A program made the translations under genes and the position numbers. The notes beneath the pieces were generated by a model, which was not told where the DNA came from, made no database searches, and was given only the letters and a program-made list of their open reading frames with translations. Shown in pieces: positions 1 through 6,586 of a DNA stretch of 10,817 bases. The stretch is from 1-14-0-20-39-34 sp043800545. GTDB lineage: Bacteria; Patescibacteriota; Patescibacteriia; Magasanikbacterales; UBA922. The number at the start of each line of letters is the position of its first letter. Within the stretch, counting starts at the first letter, position 1. The stretch is from positions 1-10,817 of the forward strand of contig JAZDMW010000062.1 of assembly GCA_043800545.1 (NCBI GenBank), given 5' to 3'.

Positions 1-135
1 GATGCTTATGGATATAAGGGGTGTTATAGTGAAGCAAAAAATGGACCGGGGGTTGATAATCAATGTGATTTAGAATTACCTTTTTCAAATTACACAGAAT
101 TTGGTGGTGAAATAATTGTCATTCCTTTGAAATGA
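1..135 (+). CDS. 3' end of an unrecognised protein (partial)
   Basis: Frame 1 is open from the left edge to a TGA stop at 133-135, giving the last 44 residues of a protein whose start lies outside the window. The visible tail contains two cysteines (in GCYSEA and NQCDLE) and ends in a hydrophobic beta-like stretch EIIVIPLK. I do not recognise the family. The cysteines and the polar, aromatic composition would suit an exported or surface protein, but this is only a guess. It runs in the same direction as the downstream genes. It is separated from them by about 545 bases containing a terminator and two promoters, so it is not part of the secretion operon. The AT-rich inverted repeat at 139-159, four bases after the stop, could act as its transcription end. 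Confidence 0.6.
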   Translation, partial: DAYGYKGCYSEAKNGPGVDNQCDLELPFSNYTEFGGEIIVIPLK

Positions 136-138
136 GCT

Positions 139-159
139 TTATACACAGGGTGTGTATAA
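139..159. repeat. Perfect 9-bp inverted repeat made of two DnaA-box matches
   Basis: TTATACACA at 139-147 is followed by GGG and then its exact reverse complement TGTGTATAA at 151-159. Each arm fits the bacterial DnaA-box consensus TTWTNCACA completely, on opposite strands. The repeat starts four bases after the upstream stop codon. It could therefore also fold as a hairpin with a 3-nt loop and act as a weak terminator, although the stem is AT-rich and no clean T-run follows. A dimeric repressor operator is another reading. Confidence 0.6.
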
Positions 160-205
160 TTTATCTATATTGACTGTAGCATAAGAAAATGGGTTTGTCA
201 AGGGA

Positions 206-239
206 TGTGGATATTTTGTGGATAGGGAATTGTGGATAT
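206..239 (-). repeat. Three direct TGTGGATA repeats, DnaA-box-like
   Basis: TGTGGATAT (206-214), TGTGGATAG (217-225) and TGTGGATAT (231-239) are direct repeats with starts 11 and 14 bases apart. Read on the minus strand they are ATATCCACA, CTATCCACA and ATATCCACA, each one mismatch from the DnaA box TTATCCACA. The pitch of about one helical turn suits cooperative binding on one face of the DNA. The sequence is seen directly; DnaA as the binder is inference. Confidence 0.6.
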
Positions 240-297
240 TTATATTATTTTTTGTCTAATTTAAGGGAATTTATCGTTTTTTAGAGTTTTTTTGCGA

Positions 298-326
298 TTG
301 ACACACCCTCTGTTTTTTGTTATACT
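298..326 (+). promoter_or_regulatory. Near-consensus sigma-70 promoter for the structured RNA
   Basis: The perfect -35 hexamer TTGACA (298-303) is separated by exactly 17 bases from TATACT (321-326). Transcription would start near 332-334. No long coding gene follows within 300 bases; the product is the structured segment that ends at the terminator at 582-610. This and the tRNA promoter at 10412-10440 are the best promoters in the window, as expected for a stable RNA gene. Confidence 0.75.
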
Positions 327-357
327 ATTATGTTGTTCTTTCTCAGGGGGGAGAATA

Positions 358-561
358 ATGTGTCCTTTTAAGGGGTGTCTCGTGGCTTTTTCTCTCGGCA
401 TTGGTATTTCTGGTTTCTTTCTCGGAATCCAGATGATGCTGATCGTCGGGCTGTTCTATATCCTCATTGATTTCCTTAAAAGGAATTTCTTTTGGGGATG
501 TAGTATGATGATCTTTTTCCTGATTTCTGTTGTTCACGCGTGTTCTAAATGCTACGCATGA
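358..561 (+). CDS. Possible 67-aa hydrophobic small protein (doubtful)
   Basis: An ATG at 358 sits four bases after GGGGGGAG (346-353), which resembles a Shine-Dalgarno site. The frame runs 67 codons to TGA at 559-561. The product would be very hydrophobic, with two membrane-spanning stretches and several cysteines near the ends. That roughly resembles small two-helix membrane proteins found near type IV secretion loci. Against it, the frame lies inside a segment with extensive base pairing. Its last 13 codons form most of the 20-bp hairpin at 522-573, and its putative ribosome site is buried in the 336-355 hairpin. A T-rich RNA sequence gives hydrophobic translations by chance. I think the RNA reading is more likely, but both could hold if translation is controlled by the structure. 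Confidence 0.2.
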   Translation: MCPFKGCLVAFSLGIGISGFFLGIQMMLIVGLFYILIDFLKRNFFWGCSMMIFFLISVVHACSKCYA

Positions 562-573
562 GTAACAGAAATC
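522..573 (+). repeat. 20-bp imperfect hairpin
   Basis: The arms are 522-541 and 554-573. The outer ten pairs (GATTTCTGTT with AACAGAAATC) are perfect. The inner ten contain two G-U pairs and one C-A mismatch, and the loop is 12 nt (542-553). The hairpin lies eight bases before the terminator stem and has no T-run of its own. It therefore reads as a structural domain of the RNA rather than a terminator. Confidence 0.75.
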
Positions 574-581
574 CACAGCGT

Positions 582-610
582 GCCGGATCCTGTCAGGGTT
601 CGGCTTTTTT
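582..610 (+). terminator. Intrinsic terminator of the structured RNA
   Basis: GCCGGATCC (582-590) pairs with GGGTTCGGC (596-604) across a 5-nt loop. That gives nine pairs including two G-U, followed at once by TTTTTT (605-610). The GC-rich stem plus U-run is the classic rho-independent form. It separates the RNA gene from the secretion operon promoter just downstream. Confidence 0.85.
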
Positions 611-654
611 GTACACAAAAAAATATTTGATGTCGTGTGTAATTCTTTTTTTTA

Positions 655-663
655 TGGTATAAT
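655..663 (+). promoter_or_regulatory. Extended -10 promoter of the secretion operon
   Basis: TGGTATAAT carries the extended -10 TG motif one base before a perfect TATAAT (658-663). The -35 position 17 bases upstream (GTGTGT, 635-640) is weak, as is common for extended -10 promoters. Transcription would start near 670, only about 10-17 bases before the possible start codons. The operon would then have a very short leader and no Shine-Dalgarno site. A TACACA/TGTGTA inverted repeat (612-617 and 636-641) overlaps the -35 position and could be an operator. Confidence 0.6.
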
Positions 664-680
664 ATACCTGTTCATAAGTG

Positions 681-3600
681 ATGTACATGACATCAAGTTT
701 TTATAAAAAACAAATTTTCAGATTTGTACAAAAAGTACAGAATTTTTTTGTACTCATGCGTCAACATCCTGTATTCTCTTTTCTCTTTTTCTTTGGAATT
801 GTAGTTTCTTTATTTGGTATATTAGAATTAGCAAATGCAGCAGGGATAGTTTCTTCTGCAGGAAGTAGTTTACGGGATGAACTTATTTATGCGCTTGTAA
901 ATATTGGTCTTGTTCTTTCAAAGCTTTTTATTACAGCATCGATTTTCTTTCTTCGTTTTTTTCTTAATCTTGCTTCGTATAACAATTATATTGATACGAA
1001 CACGGTTCGTCTTGGTTGGCTCATGATTCGTGATATTGCGAACATGTTTTTTGTGGTTATTCTTTTGGTTATTGCATTCATGACCATTCTTGGCGCTGGT
1101 GGCTATGAATGGAAAAAGTCAATGGGAAAACTTATCTTTGCTGCGATATTTATTAATTTCAGCAACTTAATCTGTGGACTTATTATTGATGCGGCTCATG
1201 TATTTACCATGACTTTTTTGAGTGCGATTATAAATACAGCAGGTGGAAATTTAATACAGATGTTTAGTTTTGATAAGGTATTCCAAATGGTAAATGATGG
1301 AAGTCTTGCAAATGGTGACATGACATTTGAGTTGCTTGGTGCTTCTGCTCTGATTGTTTTCCTTACGGGACTTATCGCATATACCATGGGTGCGTTTCTT
1401 CTTGTCATGGTTGCTCGTGTTGTTGTTCTTTGGGCTCTTATTATCCTTTCTCCTCTTGCATTCCTTATGCAGGCAACTCCACGAGGAGAAAAATATGCAA
1501 GTGAGTGGTGGTCTAAATTTTTAAATCATGTGTTGGTAGCTCCAATAATGGTTTTTTTCCTTTGGCTTACTTTTGCAACAATGGGTACTGGAGATGTATA
1601 TCAAAAAGATATTGCTCCTGGAATGGCTGGAGGAACCCCTGCATTATCTGAATCTGCAGAACCAGGAATAGAAAATAAATTGTCTATATCTAAAGTAACA
1701 ACTTGGGAGAATATTGCAAATATTATTCTCGCTATAGCATTTATGCGTGTTGCAATCATGATGGTAGGGAGACTTGATGTTGAAGGTGGTAAGTTTACAC
1801 AAGGTGCTTGGGGATTTGCAACGAAAGTTGCAACTATTGCTTCTGGTGTTTCTCTTGCAAGAGCCGGTGCTGAAAGAGGTGGACAATTTGCAAAGGAAAA
1901 AGGAAAGGAATTGGGAGCTGGGTTGGCAAAATTTGCTTATACAAAGACTGGTGCACGCGAGTTGGTTGAAAAGAAAAAAGCAGAGTTTAGAATGAAAGCT
2001 CCTCTTGTTGGATATGAAGCAAAACAGGCTGCAGCAGAAAAAGCTGCTAAGGTTGAACAAGCTATCGCTGAAGGAAAATATGGGAAAATTGGTGGTTATG
2101 TTGTTGGAGCCTGGAATCGTGCTGTTACGAGCCCAACTTTGCGTGAAGAAAAAAAAGCAGAAGCTTGGCACAAAGTTGCAGATGACGCCCGTGAAATCAT
2201 GGAAATGAACTTAAAAACAAGTGAAACCACGGTTGGAAAAGCTCGTGGTACTATGGCAACAGAATTAGAGGCACAAACAGCATTGAGTAACCAGAAAAAG
2301 GATGAAAAAAGAAAACAACTCATGCTGGAAATACAAATGCGTTCAGAAGGAAAATCGGATGAGCAAATTAGGGCTAAACTTCTTGAAGATAGAAATGAGA
2401 TGACAAGAAGACAAATGTTGGTAGCTGGAAAAAGTGAAGAAGATATAGCAAAAAAAATAGCAAGCCAATCAAATAAAGAAGATGAAGAAAATTATAAACC
2501 GATTCTTCTTGCTTCAGATTTTTTGGGGGAAGGATATATGAAAAAAGAAGGCTCTAAGTTGGTAGATATGCAGGGAGGGGCTGTAAAATCGAAATTGACT
2601 GCAGAACAATTTGATCGTTCAATTGAAGCTTTATCATCGGTTACCCTGCGTGGGGATACTGAAGCACAGGTAATGGCACGAATAAAAGCAGGAAAAAAAG
2701 CAGATAGTGCATCATCAGCATTGCGATTAGAGGATCTTGAAAGGGAACTTAGTTTTCAGGGTGCAAATGCTCGTGCGAAGGTACTAGAATCTCGTGGAGA
2801 GGGAAATCGTGCAGATCAAGAAATGCGTCGTTGGGCGAATAGTGATTTAGGAAAACAGGCAGATAGTATTAAAAGCCTGGATCACCAACAAAAAATGGAT
2901 CAATTTAAACAATTGGCTCACGATATTAGTGATCCACTCATTGAGGCTGAACAAAAAAATGTAAAGATCCGTGAGTTGACCGCTCTGGCGGATTCCTTAG
3001 TTCTTGATCCAAAAGATTTGCGTGAAGCTCTAGAAGGTGTAGTTGGTGAAAAAGTAACCGACAAAAAAATGCAAATGTACTTGAAGGGTGTGTTCACAGG
3101 AAGTCTTAAAGATATTACTAGGGAAGAAGTCGACAAAGATGATAATGGAAATATTAAAGTAGACGCCAAAGGAAATGCTATCATGAAAAAAGTGTCGTAT
3201 AAGGAAGTTGATGCTAAAAAATTTGAGGACGAAATGGACGAAAATGGTAAGGTAACTCGACCTGCTGTAAAGGCTGATGACGTAATTGCTAACGCTTGGG
3301 GTGGTGGAGAAAGAGGACAACAAATGTCTCAAACGCTCTTGTCTCGATTGAGTTCAAATGCCTTTGGGGGTGCAACAATAAAGGGAGATTTCGATATGTT
3401 GTCCACAGTTCATAAAGAAACAAAAAAAATTGATGGGCGTGCGGTTCCTGTCTATAGTTTAGATGAAGTTGTAACAGAAAATGACAGAAAAGAAAGGATT
3501 AAATGGTCACAAAAAAATATGACGGCAAGAAATATTTTGTCGGTTGATGGTTTGAGGGTTGAGGGTGCAGAAGGCAAAACTGAAGTTGATGATAACATTT

Positions 3601-3875
3601 TTAACAAAATGTTTTCTGGAATTAACACTCAACAGCAACTCTCAAATGCGTTCACCGCTCAGTTCAGAGCATCATTAAGTCAGACATATCAAGAGTTAAA
3701 AGAATTAGAAAAGGCAAATGTGAAAGGTTTCGAGGATGCTGGAAAAGATTTTAAAAGAAAAATGCTCAGTTTAGCTGAGAATACAAATAATTCAGGCGAT
3801 ATACGCAAAGATATGAAGAGGTTATTTGATCAATTAATGGCTGAAGAGAAAGTTGAAGATGACTATTCAATATAG
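681..3875 (+). CDS. VirB6/TrbL-like membrane protein with a long helical cytoplasmic tail
   Basis: This is the likely inner-membrane channel component of a type IV secretion-type system. Residues 1-365 hold about seven or eight hydrophobic helices (near 31-50, 69-95, 117-138, 151-184, 218-263, 284-301 and 344-362). They include the VirB6/TrbL-style stretch LIILSPLAFLMQATPRGE (253-270), then a WW pair at 276-277. The first helix ends in ELANAAG and may be a cleaved signal. Residues 370-1064 are hydrophilic, rich in A, K, E and R, and largely helical or coiled-coil. They include two copies of a GKSxExI motif, 26 residues apart. Classical VirB6 is about 300 residues, so the tail is a large extension of the kind seen in CPR genomes. 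Possible starts are GTG 678, ATG 681 and ATG 687; none has a Shine-Dalgarno site, and I chose the first ATG. The gene is first in the operon. Confidence 0.8.
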   Translation: MYMTSSFYKKQIFRFVQKVQNFFVLMRQHPVFSFLFFFGIVVSLFGILELANAAGIVSSAGSSLRDELIYALVNIGLVLSKLFITASIFFLRFFLNLASYNNYIDTNTVRLGWLMIRDIANMFFVVILLVIAFMTILGAGGYEWKKSMGKLIFAAIFINFSNLICGLIIDAAHVFTMTFLSAIINTAGGNLIQMFSFDKVFQMVNDGSLANGDMTFELLGASALIVFLTGLIAYTMGAFLLVMVARVVVLWALIILSPLAFLMQATPRGEKYASEWWSKFLNHVLVAPIMVFFLWLTFATMGTGDVYQKDIAPGMAGGTPALSESAEPGIENKLSISKVTTWENIANIILAIAFMRVAIMMVGRLDVEGGKFTQGAWGFATKVATIASGVSLARAGAERGGQFAKEKGKELGAGLAKFAYTKTGARELVEKKKAEFRMKAPLVGYEAKQAAAEKAAKVEQAIAEGKYGKIGGYVVGAWNRAVTSPTLREEKKAEAWHKVADDAREIMEMNLKTSETTVGKARGTMATELEAQTALSNQKKDEKRKQLMLEIQMRSEGKSDEQIRAKLLEDRNEMTRRQMLVAGKSEEDIAKKIASQSNKEDEENYKPILLASDFLGEGYMKKEGSKLVDMQGGAVKSKLTAEQFDRSIEALSSVTLRGDTEAQVMARIKAGKKADSASSALRLEDLERELSFQGANARAKVLESRGEGNRADQEMRRWANSDLGKQADSIKSLDHQQKMDQFKQLAHDISDPLIEAEQKNVKIRELTALADSLVLDPKDLREALEGVVGEKVTDKKMQMYLKGVFTGSLKDITREEVDKDDNGNIKVDAKGNAIMKKVSYKEVDAKKFEDEMDENGKVTRPAVKADDVIANAWGGGERGQQMSQTLLSRLSSNAFGGATIKGDFDMLSTVHKETKKIDGRAVPVYSLDEVVTENDRKERIKWSQKNMTARNILSVDGLRVEGAEGKTEVDDNIFNKMFSGINTQQQLSNAFTAQFRASLSQTYQELKELEKANVKGFEDAGKDFKRKMLSLAENTNNSGDIRKDMKRLFDQLMAEEKVEDDYSI

Positions 3876-3897
3876 TAATCTATAATATTTTTCTGTA

Positions 3898-3915
3898 GTA
3901 TTTTATTAAAAATAC
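3898..3915 (+). repeat. AT-rich 7-bp hairpin between operon genes
   Basis: GTATTTT (3898-3904) pairs with AAAATAC (3909-3915) across a 4-nt loop in the 59-base gap after the VirB6-like gene. There is no T-run after it, so it is not a convincing terminator. It may be an RNA stability or processing hairpin, or chance in AT-rich DNA. A lone TATAAT at 3881-3886 in the same gap lacks a well-spaced -35. Confidence 0.25.
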
Positions 3916-3934
3916 ATCATACCAAAATTTGTTT

Positions 3935-5050
3935 ATGAATTTCCAATTAAAACAATTAACTCCAAGCCAAATTTCTCAGGAAGAAGAAATATTTTGGGGA
4001 TCTCTCACTGATCCTGGGGTTACTTTGGATACTTGGAAAAGCATGTATGCGGTATTTAAAAATATTGGTCCAGAACAGGATTGGCAGTATTATCATACTT
4101 ATTGGAGATGGTTTTCAGAATTAACATCACAAAATATTCATTTTTTGAACCAAGAACAGTTTGTAAATTTGTATATTTCCCGTCAGATTCCAGTATTGCT
4201 TCAATTGGGATATTCTCCTTTGCAGATGCTCTATGTATATTTTTCACAGAACACCTTCGATGGTATAGACATGCCTCCATTATATACAAGGGTAAAAAAT
4301 GCGTTTATAAATTCACCCGCGATTATTGGAAAAGATGGAGAAAATTATGTTCGTATTAAAGATATCTTCGCTGAATATAGTTTATTATTACAAAGAGGAG
4401 ATAATGCTATTGAGAGAGCAAATTTCAAGAGTAGAATTTTGGGAATTTTCAAAAAGAATGAAAAAATAGTTGATCTCCCTATTTTTGATCCAGATACAGA
4501 AAAAGTGATGATATATTTTTTGAATCTCATGAATTTTTTTATTGGTGTAAAAGAAGACGGAATATTTCCTTTGGTGTATGCGTATTTTAATCCGGATGAA
4601 TTTGAGGAAACAGGAGTAAAGAAGGACGAAGAAGTGGAAAAGAGTGTGGAAGAATATACAAAAACTTCGGTTGTACAGCCTGTGCCAGAGGAAAAACCAA
4701 GAGTTGAAGAAAAAAAAGTGGAATTTGCAAAGGTTCCTACTGTTCTTCCAAAACAAGAAATTACCCCTGAACCACCAAAGGATGATTTGTTTTATCGGGC
4801 ACCTGTGGAGGAGAAGCCAGTTGAAGTGACTCCTGAGACACCACGCAAGAAATTGGATCCAAAAGTGATACAAAAGATGATTGAATCACGGTTTAATAAA
4901 AATGAAAATGGTGAATTTATGAATGTTGAAGGTGTTCTTACCCTTTTAGATTCACTTGCAAATGAATATGGAGACGATTCACTTCGTGAATTGTATCATT
5001 TTGATGAGGAACAAGGAAAATTCGTTTGGAATAATGCGTTATTACAATAG
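3935..5050 (+). CDS. Unrecognised secretion-operon protein, 371 aa, with E/K/P-rich linker
   Basis: I do not recognise a family. ATG 3935 is preferred over an in-frame TTG at 3929; neither has a Shine-Dalgarno site. Residues 1-225 look like a compact helical domain rich in aromatic residues (for example DWQYYHTYWRWFSEL), with no membrane segment. Residues 230-305 are a low-complexity linker dominated by E, K, P and V. The last 70 residues form a second small acidic helical domain with a DENGEFMN-like turn. The position between VirB6-like and PrgI genes, and a stop one base before the next start, argue for a soluble cytoplasmic partner of the secretion machine. It shares its domain-linker-domain plan with the next gene, although I see no sequence similarity between them by eye. 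Confidence 0.75.
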   Translation: MNFQLKQLTPSQISQEEEIFWGSLTDPGVTLDTWKSMYAVFKNIGPEQDWQYYHTYWRWFSELTSQNIHFLNQEQFVNLYISRQIPVLLQLGYSPLQMLYVYFSQNTFDGIDMPPLYTRVKNAFINSPAIIGKDGENYVRIKDIFAEYSLLLQRGDNAIERANFKSRILGIFKKNEKIVDLPIFDPDTEKVMIYFLNLMNFFIGVKEDGIFPLVYAYFNPDEFEETGVKKDEEVEKSVEEYTKTSVVQPVPEEKPRVEEKKVEFAKVPTVLPKQEITPEPPKDDLFYRAPVEEKPVEVTPETPRKKLDPKVIQKMIESRFNKNENGEFMNVEGVLTLLDSLANEYGDDSLRELYHFDEEQGKFVWNNALLQ

Positions 5051-5051
5051 T

Positions 5052-6131
5052 ATGGCACAAAATGGAATCAAAATTCCGGTAAAAAAGTCAGATGGCACGA
5101 CTGTTTTTATGACCTTACAAGAGTTTCAGGAATATAGGAAAAGTCAGGAAAAACAAGCAAAGCCATCTGAAGTTATTGTTGCTCCAAAAGAACCTTTGAA
5201 GCCTGTTTTGCTTGTGGAAGAGAAAACAAAAGAAATGATTGTTGAACCTGAGGTTTCCCTTTCCACTACTACGCCTGTAAAAGAAATATTCGTCAATGAA
5301 GCAATTGCAACAAAAAAGGCAATTGGACCAAAATGGGATAAAGAGGATTTTGTTTCATTATTGGATGAAGGATTAAAGGAATTAGAAGAAAAAGAAAAGA
5401 AAGAAGCAGGTATTGATGTAAAACTTCCTGAATGCAATGAAATTATTTCACGAATGACGTTTCCAATTCCTTCTCAGTTACAAGGAAGGTTTTGTTCTCT
5501 TGTTCATACAAGATTGAAAGGAGTGCGAGACAATGAACAGTTGAGAGAGTATGCCATGAAAACTGAAGTTGAAGGTGGTATTGGATTAAATCCTGCACAG
5601 GTGAGTGAGGTAGTACATTATATAGAAGCTTTTGGAAAAGGAAAACCAATGCCAGTAGCAGAGAAGAAAAAAGAAGTATCTTCAGGAAAACGTGATGTGG
5701 TTGCAGAAATTTTGAGAAAAGACATGGGTGATTATCAATTTCCAATGGGAAATTATGGAAGAAAAGCTATTGTACAAGATGTAAAACCAATGCCAAAAGC
5801 AGAAAAAAGAGGAGTCGGACCTGTGGACGAACTTGGTACGTTTGCTCTTGTAGATTTGCGAAGACTTGGAAATACTCCAGAGGTATCTTCTTTAGCCCTA
5901 AAAGGGAAATTTATGGCACTTCGCAATGAATCATATCTCTTGTATATGCAAGCTCTTGAAGCTTGGCATGCCAGTCCTTTATTTCGTGAATATCAGAAAG
6001 CAATTCTTGGATCACTCAAAGATGGAATCCCCTGTGTGCAATATTTTTCACAGACTGAAGCAGATAAAAATACTATTAATTTGAATGAGTTTATTTCACT
6101 TGTGAAATTGAATGGAGAGTTAAATTATTAA
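5052..6131 (+). CDS. Unrecognised secretion-operon protein, 359 aa
   Basis: The family is unknown to me. The frame is open from 4956, but the earlier starts lie inside the previous gene. ATG 5052, one base after the previous TAG, gives tight coupling and is chosen. Residues 1-32 form a short motif (PVKKSDGTTVFMTLQEFQEY) that looks like a small conserved module. Residues 33-90 are a low-complexity E/K/P/V linker. Residues 92-190 are charged and helical, with DEGLKELEEKEKK. Residues about 254-359, from VGPVDELGTFALVDLRRLG onward, form a C-terminal domain with aromatic residues. There is no signal peptide or membrane segment, so a cytoplasmic role is likely. From context it probably assists the VirB4 and VirB6-like components. 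This is inference from location only. Confidence 0.75.
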   Translation: MAQNGIKIPVKKSDGTTVFMTLQEFQEYRKSQEKQAKPSEVIVAPKEPLKPVLLVEEKTKEMIVEPEVSLSTTTPVKEIFVNEAIATKKAIGPKWDKEDFVSLLDEGLKELEEKEKKEAGIDVKLPECNEIISRMTFPIPSQLQGRFCSLVHTRLKGVRDNEQLREYAMKTEVEGGIGLNPAQVSEVVHYIEAFGKGKPMPVAEKKKEVSSGKRDVVAEILRKDMGDYQFPMGNYGRKAIVQDVKPMPKAEKRGVGPVDELGTFALVDLRRLGNTPEVSSLALKGKFMALRNESYLLYMQALEAWHASPLFREYQKAILGSLKDGIPCVQYFSQTEADKNTINLNEFISLVKLNGELNY

Positions 6132-6136
6132 TAACT

Positions 6137-6586
6137 ATGCAATCACAGTTTACGGTCCCACAATTTATTGATGTTGAGGATAAAATTCTTGGGCCACTTA
6201 CTGTGAGGCAGTTTGTGATAATTCTTATTTCTGGTTTAATAATTTTTTTAGCATTTCGTTTTGGAGATTTCGCACTTTTTGTTTTAACTCTCATTTTCGT
6301 TGGTGGTCTCGGTCTTCTGTTCGCCTTTGTAAAAATTGGTGGACAAACGTTTCATTATTTTCTTTTAAATATTTTTCAATGGGGAAAGAATCCAAAGAAA
6401 AGAATTTGGAGAAAGGGGTATACAGAAGAAGAATTAAATTATCTCCGAAATAAAGATATGGTGATGGAAAAGGTTGAAATAGTAAAAGCAAAGCCAGTAC
6501 GACGTGAACATATACGAGATTTATCTCTTATTGTAAATACTGGTGGATTCTATAATCCTGAAGATAGTCAAAATTATGAAAAATGA
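6137..6586 (+). CDS. PrgI family protein (VirB3-like inner-membrane component)
   Basis: The N-terminus QFTVPQFIDVEDKILGPLT is the PrgI-family signature: a VPQFI-type start, an acidic DVEDKI and a GPLT turn before the first helix. Two transmembrane helices follow at about 25-41 and 44-65, separated by a short RFGD turn. After them comes a basic segment (KNPKKRIWRKG, near 84-94) and a soluble tail of some 55 residues. PrgI proteins are short two-helix partners of VirB4 in Gram-positive and CPR secretion loci, and are compared to VirB3. Its place two genes before the VirB4 ATPase fits this. It starts five bases after the previous stop, and its last 11 bases overlap the next start, so the genes are probably co-translated. 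The length of 149 aa is usual for the family. Confidence 0.85.
   Translation: MQSQFTVPQFIDVEDKILGPLTVRQFVIILISGLIIFLAFRFGDFALFVLTLIFVGGLGLLFAFVKIGGQTFHYFLLNIFQWGKNPKKRIWRKGYTEEELNYLRNKDMVMEKVEIVKAKPVRREHIRDLSLIVNTGGFYNPEDSQNYEK

Larger units (their letters stand above)
139..297. other. Candidate replication origin or DnaA-binding region
   Basis: Within 101 bases there are two perfect and three one-mismatch DnaA-box sequences. They are followed by a strongly AT-rich, T-rich tract (240-297) that could serve as a DNA unwinding element. This is the general layout of a bacterial oriC: clustered boxes beside an easily melted segment in an intergenic region. No dnaA, dnaN, rpmH or other usual origin neighbour is visible in the window, so this may instead be a DnaA-titration or DnaA-regulated site. 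I did not see a clear DnaA-trio array. Confidence 0.4.
333..604 (+). ncRNA. Candidate structured non-coding RNA, about 275 nt, family unknown
   Basis: This transcription unit lies between a consensus promoter and an intrinsic terminator. Reading by eye, these helices form. (1) A hairpin, 336-343 with 348-355. (2) A 13-bp long-range helix, 363-375 with 472-484, centred on CCTTTTAAGG and CCTTAAAAGG and including two G-U pairs. (3) Inside it, a branch pairing 396-401 with 436-441 and 409-413 with 429-433. (4) A 20-bp hairpin, 522-541 with 554-573, with one mismatch, two G-U pairs and a 12-nt loop. (5) The terminator stem. I looked for tmRNA features (tRNA-like ends, tag reading frame), the RNase P core and the SRP GGAAGCA loop, and found none. 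A 67-codon open frame (358-561) overlaps and is the rival explanation. The function is unknown. Confidence 0.55.

Noticed and set aside
139..239. CRISPR-like repeat array
   Set aside because: The repeats are only 8-9 bases with uneven short spacing and no spacers, so DnaA-type sites fit better.
333..610. tmRNA, RNase P RNA or SRP RNA
   Set aside because: No tRNA-like ends or tag frame, no GAGGAAAGTC-type RNase P core, and no SRP GGAAGCA apical loop could be found.
343..618. Minus-strand 91-codon frame opposite the structured RNA
   Set aside because: It has no promoter or ribosome site on that strand. It crosses both the terminator and the large hairpin, so it is open by chance.
1644..2171. 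Minus-strand 175-codon frame inside the VirB6-like gene
   Set aside because: It is a compositional shadow of the A/K/E-rich coding strand, giving F/S/C-rich low-complexity protein.
3881..3886. Internal promoter TATAAT before the 371-aa protein gene
   Set aside because: The nearest -35-like TTGAAG is 22 bases away and there is no extended -10. The DNA is AT-rich enough for chance matches.
4388..4873. Minus-strand 161-codon frame inside the 371-aa protein gene
   Set aside because: It is an F/H/R/I-rich shadow opposite a linker-containing gene, with no initiation signals.
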